Counted from the first letter of the stretch, positions 24,949-35,402 are shown. The stretch is 46,248 nucleotides of DNA from Verrucomicrobiota bacterium (GCA_029974925.1 JARKQH010000179.1:1-46248); one strand, 5' to 3'. Program-made: numbers and translations. Notes: generated by a model from the sequence alone, not told the origin.

Positions 24949-26207
24949 GCGTCTTCGATGCGTTCAATCCGGGCGCCCAACTGGCGCAACTTGCCGTCCA
25001 GGTTTTCATAGCCGCGGTCAATGTGATACACGCGGTTGACCTGGGTCGTGCCCCGCGCCGCCAGCCCGGCGATGACCAACGCCGCCGACGCCCGCAGGTC
25101 GCTGGCCATGACCGGGGCGCCCGACAGCGGCCGGCCACCCTTTACGATCGCACTGGGGCCCTCGATTTCAATATCGGCGCCCAGGCGGTTGAGTTCGCTG
25201 ACATGCATGAACCGCGATTCAAAAATCCGCTCGGTGATGATGCTGATTCCCGGCGCCAGGCACATCAGGGCCATCATTTGGGCCTGCACATCCGTCGGAA
25301 AGCCCGCGTACGGCAGGGTCGTGACGTCCACCGGCTTGAGCCGTCCCCCCCGTCGAACCCGCAAGTCCGGTCCGCTGCGTTCAATGCGCACCCCGCAGTC
25401 CTGCAACTTGTCCAGCACCGCGTGCATGTGGTCCGCCCGCGCGCCGCGCAGGGTGACCTCCCCGTTGGTCGCCGCGGCCGCGATGGCGTAAGTCGCCGCT
25501 TCAATGCGGTCCGGGATGACCTCGTGCTCCGCCCCGTGCAGCTCCTTGACCCCCGTAATCGTGACCGTCGGGCTGCCCGCGCCGGTAATGCGAGCTCCCA
25601 TCGCGTTGAGAAAGTTCGCCAGGTCCACGACTTCCGGCTCGCACGCGGCGCTTTCGATCACGGTAACGCCCTCGGCCAGGGTGGCGGCCATCATCACGTT
25701 GGCGGTGCCCAGCACCGTCGAGCCGGCCCGGCCCCCGAGGAAAACCGCCGACCCGACCAGCCGCCTGGCGGCGGCGTGGACATACCCCGCTTCGATCGTC
25801 ACCCGGGCGCCCAGCGCCTCGAACCCTTTAAGGTGGAGGTTGATGGGGCGCGCGCCGATCACGCAGCCGCCCGGCAGCGACACCGCCGCTTTCCGCAACC
25901 GGCCCAACAGGGGGCCCATGATGCAAATCGAACCCCGCATCTTCCGCACCAGGTCGTAATCGCCGCACCCCTTGATGCGCCGCGCTTGAATCCGCACCGC
26001 GTCCTTTTCATGGCGCACTTCGGCGCCGAGCCACGACAGAATCTGGCCCATGAAACGGACGTCGCTCAGGTTGGGCACCCGGCGAATGATGCAGGGCTCG
26101 CTGGTCAGCAGCGACGCGGCCATGATGGGCAGCACCGAGTTTTTCGAGCCGCTGATCATGACTTCTCCCCGCAACGGCACTCCGCCTTTGATAAGCAGGC
26201 TATCCAT
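24945..26207 (-). CDS. murA: UDP-N-acetylglucosamine 1-carboxyvinyltransferase
   Basis: 420 residues, the usual length. It transfers enolpyruvate from PEP to UDP-GlcNAc, the first committed step of peptidoglycan synthesis, in the cytoplasm. Conserved K22 lies in SGSKNSVLPI, and the catalytic Cys is C115 in LPGGCVIGARPINLH, so the enzyme should be sensitive to fosfomycin (Asp-substituted variants are resistant). The gene overlaps the end of prmC by 8 bases and the start of the next small gene by 4 bases, forming a tightly coupled prmC-murA-membrane protein run. A murA copy beside prmC is a known arrangement in several phyla. Confidence 0.95.
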   Translation of the reverse strand: MDSLLIKGGVPLRGEVMISGSKNSVLPIMAASLLTSEPCIIRRVPNLSDVRFMGQILSWLGAEVRHEKDAVRIQARRIKGCGDYDLVRKMRGSICIMGPLLGRLRKAAVSLPGGCVIGARPINLHLKGFEALGARVTIEAGYVHAAARRLVGSAVFLGGRAGSTVLGTANVMMAATLAEGVTVIESAACEPEVVDLANFLNAMGARITGAGSPTVTITGVKELHGAEHEVIPDRIEAATYAIAAAATNGEVTLRGARADHMHAVLDKLQDCGVRIERSGPDLRVRRGGRLKPVDVTTLPYAGFPTDVQAQMMALMCLAPGISIITERIFESRFMHVSELNRLGADIEIEGPSAIVKGGRPLSGAPVMASDLRASAALVIAGLAARGTTQVNRVYHIDRGYENLDGKLRQLGARIERIEDA

Positions 26208-27075
26208 TCGTTAGAGTCTGGCTTGCGATTAGTATTCTAGGCCGGTGAGTGTAGTCCTCCCGGACCGCCTCCACAATCCACTTTTGCTCCTCAAGCAAAC
26301 GCCGCACGGCCTCCGCCTGCCCGTCCCCAAACTCGAGCGCCACCTGGCCGCCAGGCCGAAGGTGGCCGCAGGCTTCGCGGGCAATCCGCCGGTAGCAATC
26401 CAGGCCATCCGCTCCCCCATCCAGGGCGCACCGCGGGTCGAAGTCCCGCACTTCCGGCTGAAGCGCCGCAATCTCGGCCGTGGGAATGTACGGCGGATTG
26501 CTGAGGATCAAATCAAACTTCTCCGCCGGCCCCAGGCTGCTGAACCCGTCGCTTTGGATCAATCGAACGCGAGGGGTCAACCCGTGCCGGGCCACATTGG
26601 CAGCGGCCACCTCGAGGGCGGCGGACGAGGCGTCAAGGGCGGTGATCTCCGCCTGGGGACAATGAACCGCGACCGCGATGGCCAGGCACCCGCTCCCCGT
26701 TCCCCAGTCCAGCACGCGCAGCGAGCCAGCCCCCGCCGCCGCCCGGCGATTCAGCAACTCCCACCCCGCTTCGGCCAGCAGTTCCGTCTCCGGCCGCGGA
26801 ATCAGCACCTGGCGATTGACGGCCAGCTCCAGCCCGCAGAAGCAGACCGAGCCGACCAGGTGCTGCAACGGCTCGCGCTGGCCCCGGCGCCGCACCAGCT
26901 CGCGGTAAGCGTCCTGCTCGGCGGGGGTCAGCTCCCGGTCAAAACTGAGGTAAAGCCGCATCCGCTGCAACCGCAGCACATGGGCCAGCAGCAGCTCGGC
27001 CTGCAGCCGCGGCGAGTCCACGCCTTTGCGGCTCAGGAACTCGGTGCTGCGCTGAATCACTTCCAGGACCGTCAC
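26200..27075 (-). CDS. prmC: Release factor glutamine methyltransferase
   Basis: 291 residues. It methylates the GGQ glutamine of peptide chain release factors using SAM. The N-terminal helical domain binds the release factor. The Rossmann domain has motif I VLDWGTGSGCLAIA (about 122-135) and the NPPY motif (SNPPYIPTAEI) that recognises the glutamine. FGxGQ-type sequence (LEFGDGQ) is near the C-terminus. It lies 33 bp downstream of the fucokinase gene and overlaps murA. prfA, its frequent neighbour, is not seen here. Confidence 0.93.
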   Translation of the reverse strand: MTVLEVIQRSTEFLSRKGVDSPRLQAELLLAHVLRLQRMRLYLSFDRELTPAEQDAYRELVRRRGQREPLQHLVGSVCFCGLELAVNRQVLIPRPETELLAEAGWELLNRRAAAGAGSLRVLDWGTGSGCLAIAVAVHCPQAEITALDASSAALEVAAANVARHGLTPRVRLIQSDGFSSLGPAEKFDLILSNPPYIPTAEIAALQPEVRDFDPRCALDGGADGLDCYRRIAREACGHLRPGGQVALEFGDGQAEAVRRLLEEQKWIVEAVREDYTHRPRILIASQTLTNG

Positions 27076-27108
27076 AAGCGGGAATCAAGGGGGGCGGAAG
27101 ACCGGGAG

Positions 27109-30018
27109 CTAGCTGCGGGTGAGCTGCAGCCCGGTTTCCGACAGGGTGAATTCCACAAAACGCGCCCGGGGATTGGGAGGCCGCTCGGTGAGGCTTTGTT
27201 TGATCCGGCCCGCGGCGGTTTCGTCCTTCGCCAGCATCAAGAGATAACCACCGCCGCCGGCCCCGGGGATGATGGCGGCGCCAAGATAGTCGCGCACCTG
27301 CTCGAGGATGGCCTGGACCGCCGGCGGGTTGGTCCCTGAATCAAGCTGTTGTTTGAGGCGCCAGCTTCGCCGGATGGCTTCCTGCAACATGCCGTAGTCG
27401 CACTTCTGAATCGCGGCGGCGGCAAAATCAGCGTTGGCGCCGATGTCGGCGATGATTTCCAAATGCGCGGGCGAGTTGAGGAAGATGCCGCGCACGATTT
27501 CCGCCAGGATGTTTTTGGCGAGCCGGGTGATGCCGGTGTAATAAAGCAGGATGCAGCGATTGGCATAGTCCCGGTCAAACAAGTGGTGCGGCAGCCAGCG
27601 CAACGTGGGTTTCTGCGCCAGGCCGGCGCTGGTTTCAATCAGCTTGATGCCGCGGAAAATCGCCCCCGCCTGATCCTGCCAGCCCCCGCCGGTCGTCAGC
27701 ATCTGCTCGAGCGCCAGGGTGCGCGCAAACAACACGTTGCGGTCCCAATCCAGCCCGCACAGGTCCCCGAGGGCCGCCAGGACGGTGGCCGCCAGAATGC
27801 TGCTGGTGCCCAGGCCGGAGCCCTTCGGCACGGCGGACAGCAACGAGATTTCGATGCCGCCTCCAAAGTCGCGCAACTGCTCCTCCAGCGACGCAAACCC
27901 GTTCTCGGCATGGAACCGCGGCAGAAATCCCGCCAGGGCAAACGCCGCTTTCGCCAGCGCAAAGGCGGTGTCCGGGCGCCCATACGTGTCCAGTTCCTCA
28001 TACGTTCGCACCCGTTCCTCGACTCCCAGGTCAATGGACCGCATGACCAGCTCGGGGCGGTCCGAAAGCCGCGCGAAAACCTGGATGGGGGGCTGCCCGT
28101 TCAAATCGGCCGCCACGTTCAGCACTTTGCCGCCATGCTCGATGCAGTACGGCGGCGTGTCCGTCCACCCCCCCGCCAGATCGAACCGCACCGGGCTGCG
28201 CGCCCAGACGATCTGGTCTTCGATCACATTGGGCCGGGGCCGGGCGGGCGCCAGTTGCGCTTCGCGCGCGATCAGATCGCGCAATCGCGCAAAGGCCGCC
28301 TGCTCGAAGGCCTGCCAGCCCGGTTCCCGCCGGTGGCGGCAGACCGCCGACCGGAACATCTGGTCGTGCACCGCCTGCATCGGATCGTCATGTTCGTTAA
28401 ACACCAAGTCCGGCACCGGGGCGGCGCCGCGCGCAAAGGCCCGCGCGGTGGACTCCAAATCCAGCCGGAAAAACACGCTCCAGCGGAAGTTCCGCATCAT
28501 GGGGGCCAGGCACTCCTGCCGCAGCCGGTCCCGCTGAGCAAAGAGACGCTCGAGGTTGACCTGCCGGCTGATCTGGCTGGCGGAAAGCCGCCGCTGCCGC
28601 TGCCAGCGCCGCGCAAATTCCGCGTTCGGCGCGGGCGCTGCCGCGAACAGCCATTCGATGTAGGCCGGTTCGAGATCCCCCACGGGCACGACGGGAAACA
28701 AAGCGGCGTCCTGCAAATCCGTTTCCGCGTCGAGGCCGCCATCCGAAAAACTCAAACCCCGCGCCTTGAACCACTCCGCCACCGGCCGGCCCAGCCAGCG
28801 GCTGGTTTCACCCCCGAGCCGGCCGCTGAAGGTGTCCCGGAATCCATAAACGCGAATGCAGCAGTCGTCCGGGCCGAGCGGCACGAAGTCCAGGCAAACG
28901 CCCGGCTCGAGGCGCAGCGGCCACTGATTGTCCGGCACCCCGGTCAGCACGTGTTCGCACGCCAGTTGCCAGCTCGCCGGCACGACGCTGTTCTCGACCC
29001 ACAAGGTGTGATTCTCCTGCCGCCGCAGCGCGACGGCGAACCGCGAATTCTGCGTCACCTGGTCCGGTTGCTGCCGGGCCCCCGTCAGCCCGATCTTGGC
29101 TTCATCCAGCACCAGGTTCTGCAGCGCCGCCACCGAACCGATCATTTGTTCGTTGGTGCCAAAATGGTAAAACTCCGCTTCCGGCAGCAGCACGACCGCG
29201 CACGACAAGGCGTTTACCGCCGGGTCAACCGCGCCGGCCGTCCGGCCCAGCGCCAGGCCGAACTGGGCGTACAGCTCATACGGCGCCGGCGCGCCGCCGG
29301 CAAAATCCTGCCGCGCTGAATCCCAGCCGCAGCGCTCCATCAACACCCGGACCGCCCGCTCGCTCAGCAGCCACATTCCCGTGTCCACCAGGCAGAGGTA
29401 ATTCTCCGCCAGCTCCCGAATTCGCGCCGGCGCCGGTTTCTGCAAAAAAAACGCCAGCTCGCCGGGCCGGTTGCGCGGGGTGAAAAACACCCCGAAATCC
29501 TTCGCCTGCTCCGGCGGCAGGCGCATCCCCAATCCCAGCACGTCCACCTCTGGAAACGGCGGCAGGTCCCGCGCAAACCGCAGCAGCACATCGCCGCTGG
29601 TGATCATGGCCACCGTTTGCGGCCCGGCATGCCTCAGCACGCGCTGGTAGTCCGGCAATTGCAGGTCCAGCAGGGTCTGATCCAGCCGCTGCCCCCGCGC
29701 CCAACGGAACACCGGAATGGGCATCAGCAGCTTTCCGCTGGGCGCATACGCCGGCAGACGCCGGCTCTGGCCCCCCGCATGCAGAATGAGTTTCCGTCCC
29801 TGGCGCAGCCACTCGCCAAACGCCAGCCCGGGGCCCGTCGCCCGCCACGCCGCCGCCAAAAGATGCGCCGTGCCGCCCCCCGACCCCAGCGGCTTGCCCG
29901 CGGGATCCGCGGTGGCGAACCATTCCGGAGTCCGCCGGTCCTCGAGCCGCTCGAACACCTCCGCCATCCGCGGCGGCAGCGTCAAAAGCTGCTGCATGCA
30001 TACCGTGTCCCGTGTCAT
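27109..30018 (-). CDS. fkp: Bifunctional L-fucokinase / L-fucose-1-phosphate guanylyltransferase
   Basis: 969 residues, close to Bacteroides Fkp (949). The N-terminal about 600 residues form the guanylyltransferase part, with a nucleotide-binding loop near residue 83 ([20 protein letters not shown]). The C-terminal part from about residue 625 is a GHMP kinase: [17 protein letters not shown], the ATP loop [14 protein letters not shown], and [13 protein letters not shown]. Together these convert free L-fucose to fucose 1-phosphate and then GDP-L-fucose for surface glycans. Some homologues act on related sugars (for example heptose kinases of the GHMP type), so the substrate is not certain. It heads the minus-strand run ending at 23.9 kb and is divergent from trpB (about 190 bp). 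Confidence 0.85.
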   Translation of the reverse strand: MTRDTVCMQQLLTLPPRMAEVFERLEDRRTPEWFATADPAGKPLGSGGGTAHLLAAAWRATGPGLAFGEWLRQGRKLILHAGGQSRRLPAYAPSGKLLMPIPVFRWARGQRLDQTLLDLQLPDYQRVLRHAGPQTVAMITSGDVLLRFARDLPPFPEVDVLGLGMRLPPEQAKDFGVFFTPRNRPGELAFFLQKPAPARIRELAENYLCLVDTGMWLLSERAVRVLMERCGWDSARQDFAGGAPAPYELYAQFGLALGRTAGAVDPAVNALSCAVVLLPEAEFYHFGTNEQMIGSVAALQNLVLDEAKIGLTGARQQPDQVTQNSRFAVALRRQENHTLWVENSVVPASWQLACEHVLTGVPDNQWPLRLEPGVCLDFVPLGPDDCCIRVYGFRDTFSGRLGGETSRWLGRPVAEWFKARGLSFSDGGLDAETDLQDAALFPVVPVGDLEPAYIEWLFAAAPAPNAEFARRWQRQRRLSASQISRQVNLERLFAQRDRLRQECLAPMMRNFRWSVFFRLDLESTARAFARGAAPVPDLVFNEHDDPMQAVHDQMFRSAVCRHRREPGWQAFEQAAFARLRDLIAREAQLAPARPRPNVIEDQIVWARSPVRFDLAGGWTDTPPYCIEHGGKVLNVAADLNGQPPIQVFARLSDRPELVMRSIDLGVEERVRTYEELDTYGRPDTAFALAKAAFALAGFLPRFHAENGFASLEEQLRDFGGGIEISLLSAVPKGSGLGTSSILAATVLAALGDLCGLDWDRNVLFARTLALEQMLTTGGGWQDQAGAIFRGIKLIETSAGLAQKPTLRWLPHHLFDRDYANRCILLYYTGITRLAKNILAEIVRGIFLNSPAHLEIIADIGANADFAAAAIQKCDYGMLQEAIRRSWRLKQQLDSGTNPPAVQAILEQVRDYLGAAIIPGAGGGGYLLMLAKDETAAGRIKQSLTERPPNPRARFVEFTLSETGLQLTRS

Positions 30019-30210
30019 ATCGCGCGCGATGATGGGCCTTTAGCCGTTGACCTGTCCAGCCTTGTGTCAGTCAAACTCCCCCCCCCCGGCCTGGCCTCCA
30101 GCAACGGGTTCCCAACGCGACCGGTTGACGATGGCCCGGCGTGCCCGCCCCGGCTCGAGGGTCGCTGCCGCGGCTCGACGAAACGCGGCACTGCATCTAT
30201 GCTGCCTGCC

Positions 30211-31422
30211 ATGAGTTCGATGGTGAGTGAGAGTCTGCCGGATGTTCGCGGTCATTTCGGCCCTTACGGCGGCCGGTTTGTGCCGGAAACGCTGATGCAT
30301 CCGCTGCAGGAGCTGGAAGCCGAATACCTGCGCGCGCGGCAGGACCCCGAATTCCAGCGCGAGCTGGCGTATTACCTCAAGGAATTCTGCGGCCGGCCGA
30401 CGCCCTTGTATTATGCGGAGCGGCTGAGTCGCGAGCTGGGGGGGGCGCGGGTGTATCTTAAGCGCGAGGACCTCCTTCACACCGGAGCCCACAAGATCAA
30501 CAACTGCATCGGGCAGGTGCTCCTGGCGCGGCGGATGGGCAAAACGCGCGTGATTGCCGAAACCGGCGCGGGCCAGCACGGGGTTGCCACGGCGACCGTC
30601 GCCGCGATGTTCGGGCTCAAGTGCGTCGTTTACATGGGGGCGGTGGATTGCGAACGGCAGGCCCTGAATGTGTATCGGATGAAGATGCTGGGCGCCGAGG
30701 TCGTTGCCGTCAAAGCCGGGCAGCAGACGCTCAAGGAGGCGATCAATGAGGCGATGCGCGATTGGGTGACCAACGTGCGCAACACGCATTACATCCTCGG
30801 CACCGCCTACGGGGCGCATCCGTACCCCATGATGGTGCGGAATTTCCAGCGGGTGATCGGCGACGAGGCGCGCCGCCAGGTGCTCGAGAAGGAAGGCCGG
30901 CTGCCGGACTTGCTGGTGGCCTGTGTCGGCGGCGGCTCCAATGCCATCGGCCTGTTCCATCCCTTCCTCGACGATGCCGGCGTGAAAATGGTGGGGGTGG
31001 AGGCCGGCGGGGAGGGAATCGAACCGGGGAAACATGCCGCGCGGTTTCAAGGCGGGTCGCTCGGGGTGCTGCAGGGAACCCGGTCCTATCTGCTGCAGGA
31101 CGAGTGGGGCCAGATTCAACTCACCCACAGCGTTTCGGCGGGATTGGATTACGCGGCGGTGGGCCCCGAGCATGCCTGGCTGCGGGACCAGGGACGCGTC
31201 GAATACACTTTCGCCACCGACGCCCAAGCCCTCGACGCGTTCCAAAAACTGGCCCGCCTCGAAGGTATCATTCCGGCGTTGGAAAGCGCCCACGCCGTGG
31301 CCGAAGTGATCCGCCGCGCCCCGACCATGGCCGCCGACCAGCTCATTGTCGTCAACCTCTCCGGCCGCGGCGACAAGGATGTTGCCCAGGTCGCCGCGAA
31401 AATCGGACTTCATTCCCAATAA
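30211..31422 (+). CDS. trpB: Tryptophan synthase beta chain
   Basis: 403 residues from ATG 30211; an ATG at 30199 is also in frame. It condenses indole and L-serine to L-tryptophan. The PLP lysine lies in [17 protein letters not shown] (about residue 90), followed by [17 protein letters not shown] and the phosphate-binding GGGSNAIG. The length and N-terminus ([18 protein letters not shown]) match TrpB1, the form that works with TrpA. trpA is not next to it; a hairpin-rich gap and then yicC follow, so trpA must be elsewhere. Confidence 0.95.
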   Translation: MSSMVSESLPDVRGHFGPYGGRFVPETLMHPLQELEAEYLRARQDPEFQRELAYYLKEFCGRPTPLYYAERLSRELGGARVYLKREDLLHTGAHKINNCIGQVLLARRMGKTRVIAETGAGQHGVATATVAAMFGLKCVVYMGAVDCERQALNVYRMKMLGAEVVAVKAGQQTLKEAINEAMRDWVTNVRNTHYILGTAYGAHPYPMMVRNFQRVIGDEARRQVLEKEGRLPDLLVACVGGGSNAIGLFHPFLDDAGVKMVGVEAGGEGIEPGKHAARFQGGSLGVLQGTRSYLLQDEWGQIQLTHSVSAGLDYAAVGPEHAWLRDQGRVEYTFATDAQALDAFQKLARLEGIIPALESAHAVAEVIRRAPTMAADQLIVVNLSGRGDKDVAQVAAKIGLHSQ

Positions 31423-31452
31423 GCCCGCCAGGGGGCTCGGAGGGCGGCGCGG

Positions 31453-31477
31453 GCGCCGGGGGGGGCAACCCCGGCGC
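31453..31477 (+). terminator. Strong GC hairpin after trpB
   Basis: A perfect 9-bp stem (gcgccgggg/ccccggcgc) with a 7-base loop lies 30 bases after the trpB stop. There is no following T run, so it would not act as a standard intrinsic terminator unaided; it may stabilise the mRNA end or pause transcription. It occupies part of the 211-bp gap before yicC, which shows no other feature. Confidence 0.35.
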
Positions 31478-31633
31478 GAGCTGGGGGCACGCCTTGGATT
31501 GTATTGGAACCACAACTCCATCCGCAAGCGTTTGGCCGACGGGGAGCGAACGCCGGGCGGGTCGGAAGGGCCGGCGCCCAGGGTGTCAAATCCAGATTCG
31601 ACAAGCCGCCGGCTTTTGTCCATAGTGTTACAG

Positions 31634-32515
31634 ATGAAATCAATGACCGGATACGGTCGCGGAGATTGCGCTCGCAACGGGTTCAAGGTCACGGTGGAAA
31701 TCAGCTCGGTGAACCGGAAGCAAAGCGAGATTTCGGTGGCCCTGCCCCGCGAGATGGAGATGCTGGAGGCGCAGATTCGCGACCTGATCAATCGTCACGT
31801 GGCCCGCGGGCGGCTCACCGCCCGGGTGTCGCTGCACGCCGGGGCGAGCCAGACCGCGGCCCGGATGCACTTGAACCTCCCGCTTGCCAAGGCTTATGCG
31901 CATGAGCTGGCCCGCCTCGCCCGCCAACTGCGCCTGCCCGGACCGGTCACCCTGGACCACCTGACCCGCGCCCCGGGGGTGTTCCAGACCGACGAGCAGC
32001 TCGTCGAGGAGGAGGATTTTTGGCCCGCGGTCGAAAAGGCGCTCAAACAGGCGCTGGCCGCGCTGGTGCAGATGCGCGAGCGGGAAGGGGCGCATTTGGC
32101 GAAGGACCTTTCACGCCGCATTGCCATCATGCGGCGCGCGGCGGCGCGAATTCAAAAACAGGCGCCCAAGGTGGCCGCCCGATACCGCCAGCAGTTGATC
32201 GAGCGCATCAAGGCCGCCGGTCTCGAGGCGCCGGCCGCGGACGATGACCGCCTGCTCAAGGAAGTGGTTTATTTCGCCGATCGTTCCGACATTTCCGAGG
32301 AACTGACCCGGCTGCAGAGCCATTTCCAGCAGTTTGACGACTGTCTGAAAGCCCGGGAACCGGTCGGGCGCATGCTGGATTTCCTGGCGCAGGAAATGAA
32401 CCGCGAGATCAACACCATCGGGTCGAAGGCCAACGACAGCCGGATTTCCCGCGAAGTGGTCACGCTCAAGGCCGAGCTGGAGAAATTTCGCGAGCAGGCG
32501 CAGAACGTCGAGTAA
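31634..32515 (+). CDS. yicC: YicC-family endoribonuclease
   Basis: 293 residues from ATG 31634, with the family start MKSMTGYGRG. The N-terminal YicC-like domain (about 1-155) and the C-terminal DUF1732 domain (about 205-293, ending EMNREINTIGSKANDSRISREVVTLKAELEKFREQAQNVE) are both complete. E. coli YicC and relatives cleave RNA and affect small RNA stability. The next gene, gmk, begins directly after the stop (TAA then ATG, no gap), the widespread yicC-gmk pair. Confidence 0.92.
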   Translation: MKSMTGYGRGDCARNGFKVTVEISSVNRKQSEISVALPREMEMLEAQIRDLINRHVARGRLTARVSLHAGASQTAARMHLNLPLAKAYAHELARLARQLRLPGPVTLDHLTRAPGVFQTDEQLVEEEDFWPAVEKALKQALAALVQMREREGAHLAKDLSRRIAIMRRAAARIQKQAPKVAARYRQQLIERIKAAGLEAPAADDDRLLKEVVYFADRSDISEELTRLQSHFQQFDDCLKAREPVGRMLDFLAQEMNREINTIGSKANDSRISREVVTLKAELEKFREQAQNVE

Positions 32516-33181
32516 ATGAATGCCGAGACGCCAGTCATGGCAGGCCAGGCCGCGGCGCGGCCCGCCGCCCCGGTGTGCCCGTTGCTGGTGGTGATCTCCG
32601 CCCCTTCCGGCGCGGGCAAAACCACGTTGTGTCAGCAGGTGCTGGCCGCCCGCCCGGAAATGACCCGCGCGGTGACCTGCACCACCCGCCCCCCCCGGCC
32701 CGGCGAACAGGAGGGCGTGGACTATTATTTTCTCGACCCCGCCTCATTTCTCCGGCGCGTCCAGGCGGGCCATTTTCTCGAACACGCCACCGTTTATGGG
32801 CATAGTTACGGCACCCTCAAGGCGGAGGTGCTGGGGAAGCTGCGCCAGGGCAGGGACGTGCTGTTGAACGTGGATGTCCAGGGGGCGGCCACGATTCGTC
32901 AACAGGCGCAGGCCGAGCCGGAGCTGCGCCGGGCGCTGGTGTCGGTCTTCCTCACGACGCCGTCCTTGAGCGTCCTGGAGGAGCGTCTGCGGCGGCGGGG
33001 CAGCGACGCCCCGGCGGTGATTCAGAAACGCCTGAGTGTGGCGCGGCAGGAAATCGCGCAATGGCGCAATTTTGACTACCTGTTGATCAGCGACAGCGTG
33101 GCGGAGGACCTCCGCCGCATGCTCGCGATCCTCGAGGCGGAAAAACTGAAATCCGCCCGGGCCCAGGCGCCCGAGTTTTGA
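32516..33181 (+). CDS. gmk: Guanylate kinase
   Basis: 221 residues; phosphorylates GMP to GDP with ATP. P-loop ISAPSGAGKTTL (about 29-40), GMP-binding segment TTRPPRPGEQEGVDYYFL and the LNVDVQGAATIRQ block are all present. About 20 extra residues at the N-terminus (MNAETPVMAGQAAARPAAP) precede the usual start. An internal ATG at residue 8 could be used instead. It is part of the yicC-gmk-coaC run. rpoZ, which often follows gmk, is missing at this site. Confidence 0.95.
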   Translation: MNAETPVMAGQAAARPAAPVCPLLVVISAPSGAGKTTLCQQVLAARPEMTRAVTCTTRPPRPGEQEGVDYYFLDPASFLRRVQAGHFLEHATVYGHSYGTLKAEVLGKLRQGRDVLLNVDVQGAATIRQQAQAEPELRRALVSVFLTTPSLSVLEERLRRRGSDAPAVIQKRLSVARQEIAQWRNFDYLLISDSVAEDLRRMLAILEAEKLKSARAQAPEF

Positions 33182-33201
33182 CACGGCATGAGGAACCGCA
33201 C

Positions 33202-33744
33202 ATGAGCAAGAAAGTTGTCCTGGGCGTCACGGGGTCCATCGCCGCCCACAAGGCGGCCGATCTGGCCAGCCAGTTGACCCGCCGCGGCTGCGACGTGCAT
33301 GTGATCATGACCGCCGACGCCTTGCGGTTTATCACCCCGGTGCCTTTCCAGACCCTGTCCCGCAACCCGGTGGTGACGGACCTTTACGAATCCGAGAGCG
33401 GCTGGAAGCCGGTTCACATCACGCTGGCGGACGAGGCGGACCTGCTGTTGATCGCCCCGGCGACGGCCCACACGATTGCCAGGCTGGCGCTCGGGCTGGC
33501 CAACGACGCGCTGAGCTGTGTGGCGCTGGCTCTCAACCCCCAGGCCAAAATCCTCATCGCCCCCGCCATGAACGGGAAAATGTGGCAGCACCCCGCCACC
33601 CGGCAAAACGTTCAAACGCTCCAGGCCCGGGGCGCCGAATTCATTGGGCCCGAGGAGGGCATGCTCTCCTGCGGATACGAAGGCGTGGGCCGGCTCTGGC
33701 CCGTCGAACAGATTGTGGAACGTGCGCTGGCCCTTCTGGAATAG
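33202..33744 (+). CDS. coaC: Phosphopantothenoylcysteine decarboxylase (CoaC domain only)
   Basis: 180 residues from ATG 33202. An FMN flavoprotein that decarboxylates 4'-phosphopantothenoylcysteine in coenzyme A synthesis. The FMN-binding VTGSIAAHKAADLAS (9-23), active-site PAMNGKMW and the substrate-recognition flap motif GMLSCGYEGVGRL are present. In most bacteria CoaC is fused to CoaB (about 400 residues); here the frame ends after the CoaC half and the histidine kinase gene begins within its last codons. CoaB must be encoded elsewhere. It lies 20 bp after gmk. Confidence 0.9.
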   Translation: MSKKVVLGVTGSIAAHKAADLASQLTRRGCDVHVIMTADALRFITPVPFQTLSRNPVVTDLYESESGWKPVHITLADEADLLLIAPATAHTIARLALGLANDALSCVALALNPQAKILIAPAMNGKMWQHPATRQNVQTLQARGAEFIGPEEGMLSCGYEGVGRLWPVEQIVERALALLE

Positions 33745-35281
33745 GGCGGCCCTGGCTGCGGAGCCAACCGCTGCGAACCCGGCGCCGGGCGGCGCTGCCG
33801 CCGCCCCGCAACCCGTCCCCGCGCGGGCGGCGGCCAGGCCAACAGTTCCGCCCGCTGCGGGCCGCCCGCGATGGGTGGGGTCGGAACGGCCGGTCGGCTC
33901 CTGGCGGCAGCAGATCAAGGAGTTGCTGGCCATCAGCGAGCCGGAAACTCCCGAGCTGTTGCGGCGCATCGAGTTGATGGAGCGCGACCTGGTGCTGCCG
34001 CTGAAAGCGGCGGGCATCGCCATGCTCCTGCACTCGTTCTACTTCACCCCCTGGTTCGGGCGGGTGATTGGCGCCCTGGAAATCGCCGTCGAGTCCACCC
34101 AGTATTTTCTCTGGATTTACATTGCGGTCAACGGGGTGATCGCCGCCCTGCTGCTGGCCATGCGGCACTTGCGCCTGTCGGTCCTCACCTACGTGGTCTT
34201 CGCGAGCATTCTCATGGACGGCATCTTCCTGGCGGCGCTGGCGCTGGTCACCGGCGGGTATGACAGCATTGTTTACTGGCTGTTCCTGGGGCTGATCATG
34301 CGCAGCGCGGTCAGCGTGCCGCGGGGCACGTCCCAGTTGCTGCTGAACCTGACCATCATCGCCTGTTACGTGCTGTCCGGCATCGTGGACCTGGCCATCG
34401 CCGAATTGGCCGAGGACCTGGATGAGGAGGCGAAAATCGCGTTGGGCCTGACGGGCCCGTTGCCGACCGAACCGCTGGTGGTGCGGCTGCTGCTGCTGTT
34501 TCTCATCACGATCTGCTCCTACGGCGTGCAGGTCCTGCTCGAACGCCAGCGCCGGGCTCAGGAGGAAGCCCGCGAGTTTGCCCTGCGGGAGGGCCAGTTG
34601 CAGTCGGCGGGACGCCTGGCGGCCGAATTCGCCCACCAGATGAAGAACCCCCTCGCCATCATCAACAATGCGGCCTTCTCGCTGCAACGCGCCCTCCAAC
34701 GCGGCCAGACCGATGTGTCGGAGCAGGTGCAGATCATCCAGGAGGAGGTGGTGCGCTCCGACCGGATCATCACCGACATCATGGGGTATGCGCAACTGAG
34801 CGAGGGACGGGTCGAAAAACTCCATATCGAGGAGGAACTGGCCGCCGCCATCGCCCGGGTGTTTCCCCCCGGCGCAGGGTATCCCATCCAGGTCCATACG
34901 GACTGGTCCGGGGTTTTCCCCCCCTTGATGATGTTAAGGCGCCATCTGGCCGAGGCGCTGGTCAACGTGCTGCAAAACGCCCGCGAAGCGCTCGAGGGCC
35001 GCGAAGGCCACGTTTACGTCAGCGCGCGCTGTCTCGAGGATCGTTCCATCGAAGTGCGAATCCGGGACAACGGACCCGGCATCCCCGCCGACCGGCTGGA
35101 GAAGATTTTCGAGCCCTATTACTCTTCCAAACCCAAAGGCACAGGCCTGGGCCTGGCCACGGTAAAGCACAACGTGGAACTTTACGGGGGCTCGGTTCGG
35201 GTGGAATCCGAGCTTGGAAAAGGCGCCTGCTTCATATTACTGTTCCCAGCCAAAACGGAGCTCCGGCTCAAGATTGAGTGA
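33722..35281 (+). CDS. Membrane sensor histidine kinase (NtrB/AtoS-like)
   Basis: 519 residues from GTG 33722, overlapping the coaC end by 23 bases; this start is chosen for its purine-rich ribosome site (tgtggaac). A Pro/Ala-rich cytoplasmic stretch (about 10-50) precedes five or six membrane helices (about 95-270). Then the HisKA domain has H305 in AAEFAHQMKNPLAII, and the ATPase domain shows LVNVLQNAREAL (N box), DNGPGIP (G1) and GTGLGLATVKHNVELYGG (G2). There is no large periplasmic sensor domain, so the signal is probably sensed in or near the membrane. The sigma-54 response regulator next to it is the obvious partner. Confidence 0.9.
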   Translation: MRWPFWNRAALAAEPTAANPAPGGAAAAPQPVPARAAARPTVPPAAGRPRWVGSERPVGSWRQQIKELLAISEPETPELLRRIELMERDLVLPLKAAGIAMLLHSFYFTPWFGRVIGALEIAVESTQYFLWIYIAVNGVIAALLLAMRHLRLSVLTYVVFASILMDGIFLAALALVTGGYDSIVYWLFLGLIMRSAVSVPRGTSQLLLNLTIIACYVLSGIVDLAIAELAEDLDEEAKIALGLTGPLPTEPLVVRLLLLFLITICSYGVQVLLERQRRAQEEAREFALREGQLQSAGRLAAEFAHQMKNPLAIINNAAFSLQRALQRGQTDVSEQVQIIQEEVVRSDRIITDIMGYAQLSEGRVEKLHIEEELAAAIARVFPPGAGYPIQVHTDWSGVFPPLMMLRRHLAEALVNVLQNAREALEGREGHVYVSARCLEDRSIEVRIRDNGPGIPADRLEKIFEPYYSSKPKGTGLGLATVKHNVELYGGSVRVESELGKGACFILLFPAKTELRLKIE

Positions 35282-35402
35282 AAACTGAAACCCAGACCGC
35301 GGAAAACCGGAGAATCCGGCCCGGCCGCCCGCGCGGGCGCGGCGGGGCCGGCCCGGCCAAACCGCCGGGCCCCGCCGCCGGGGCTGGAAAGTGAGGATGC
35401 CC

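Noticed and set aside
35310-35375. Intrinsic terminator between the histidine kinase and response regulator genes
   Set aside because: The inverted repeat is imperfect and lacks a T run; a GC-rich spacer is the safer description.
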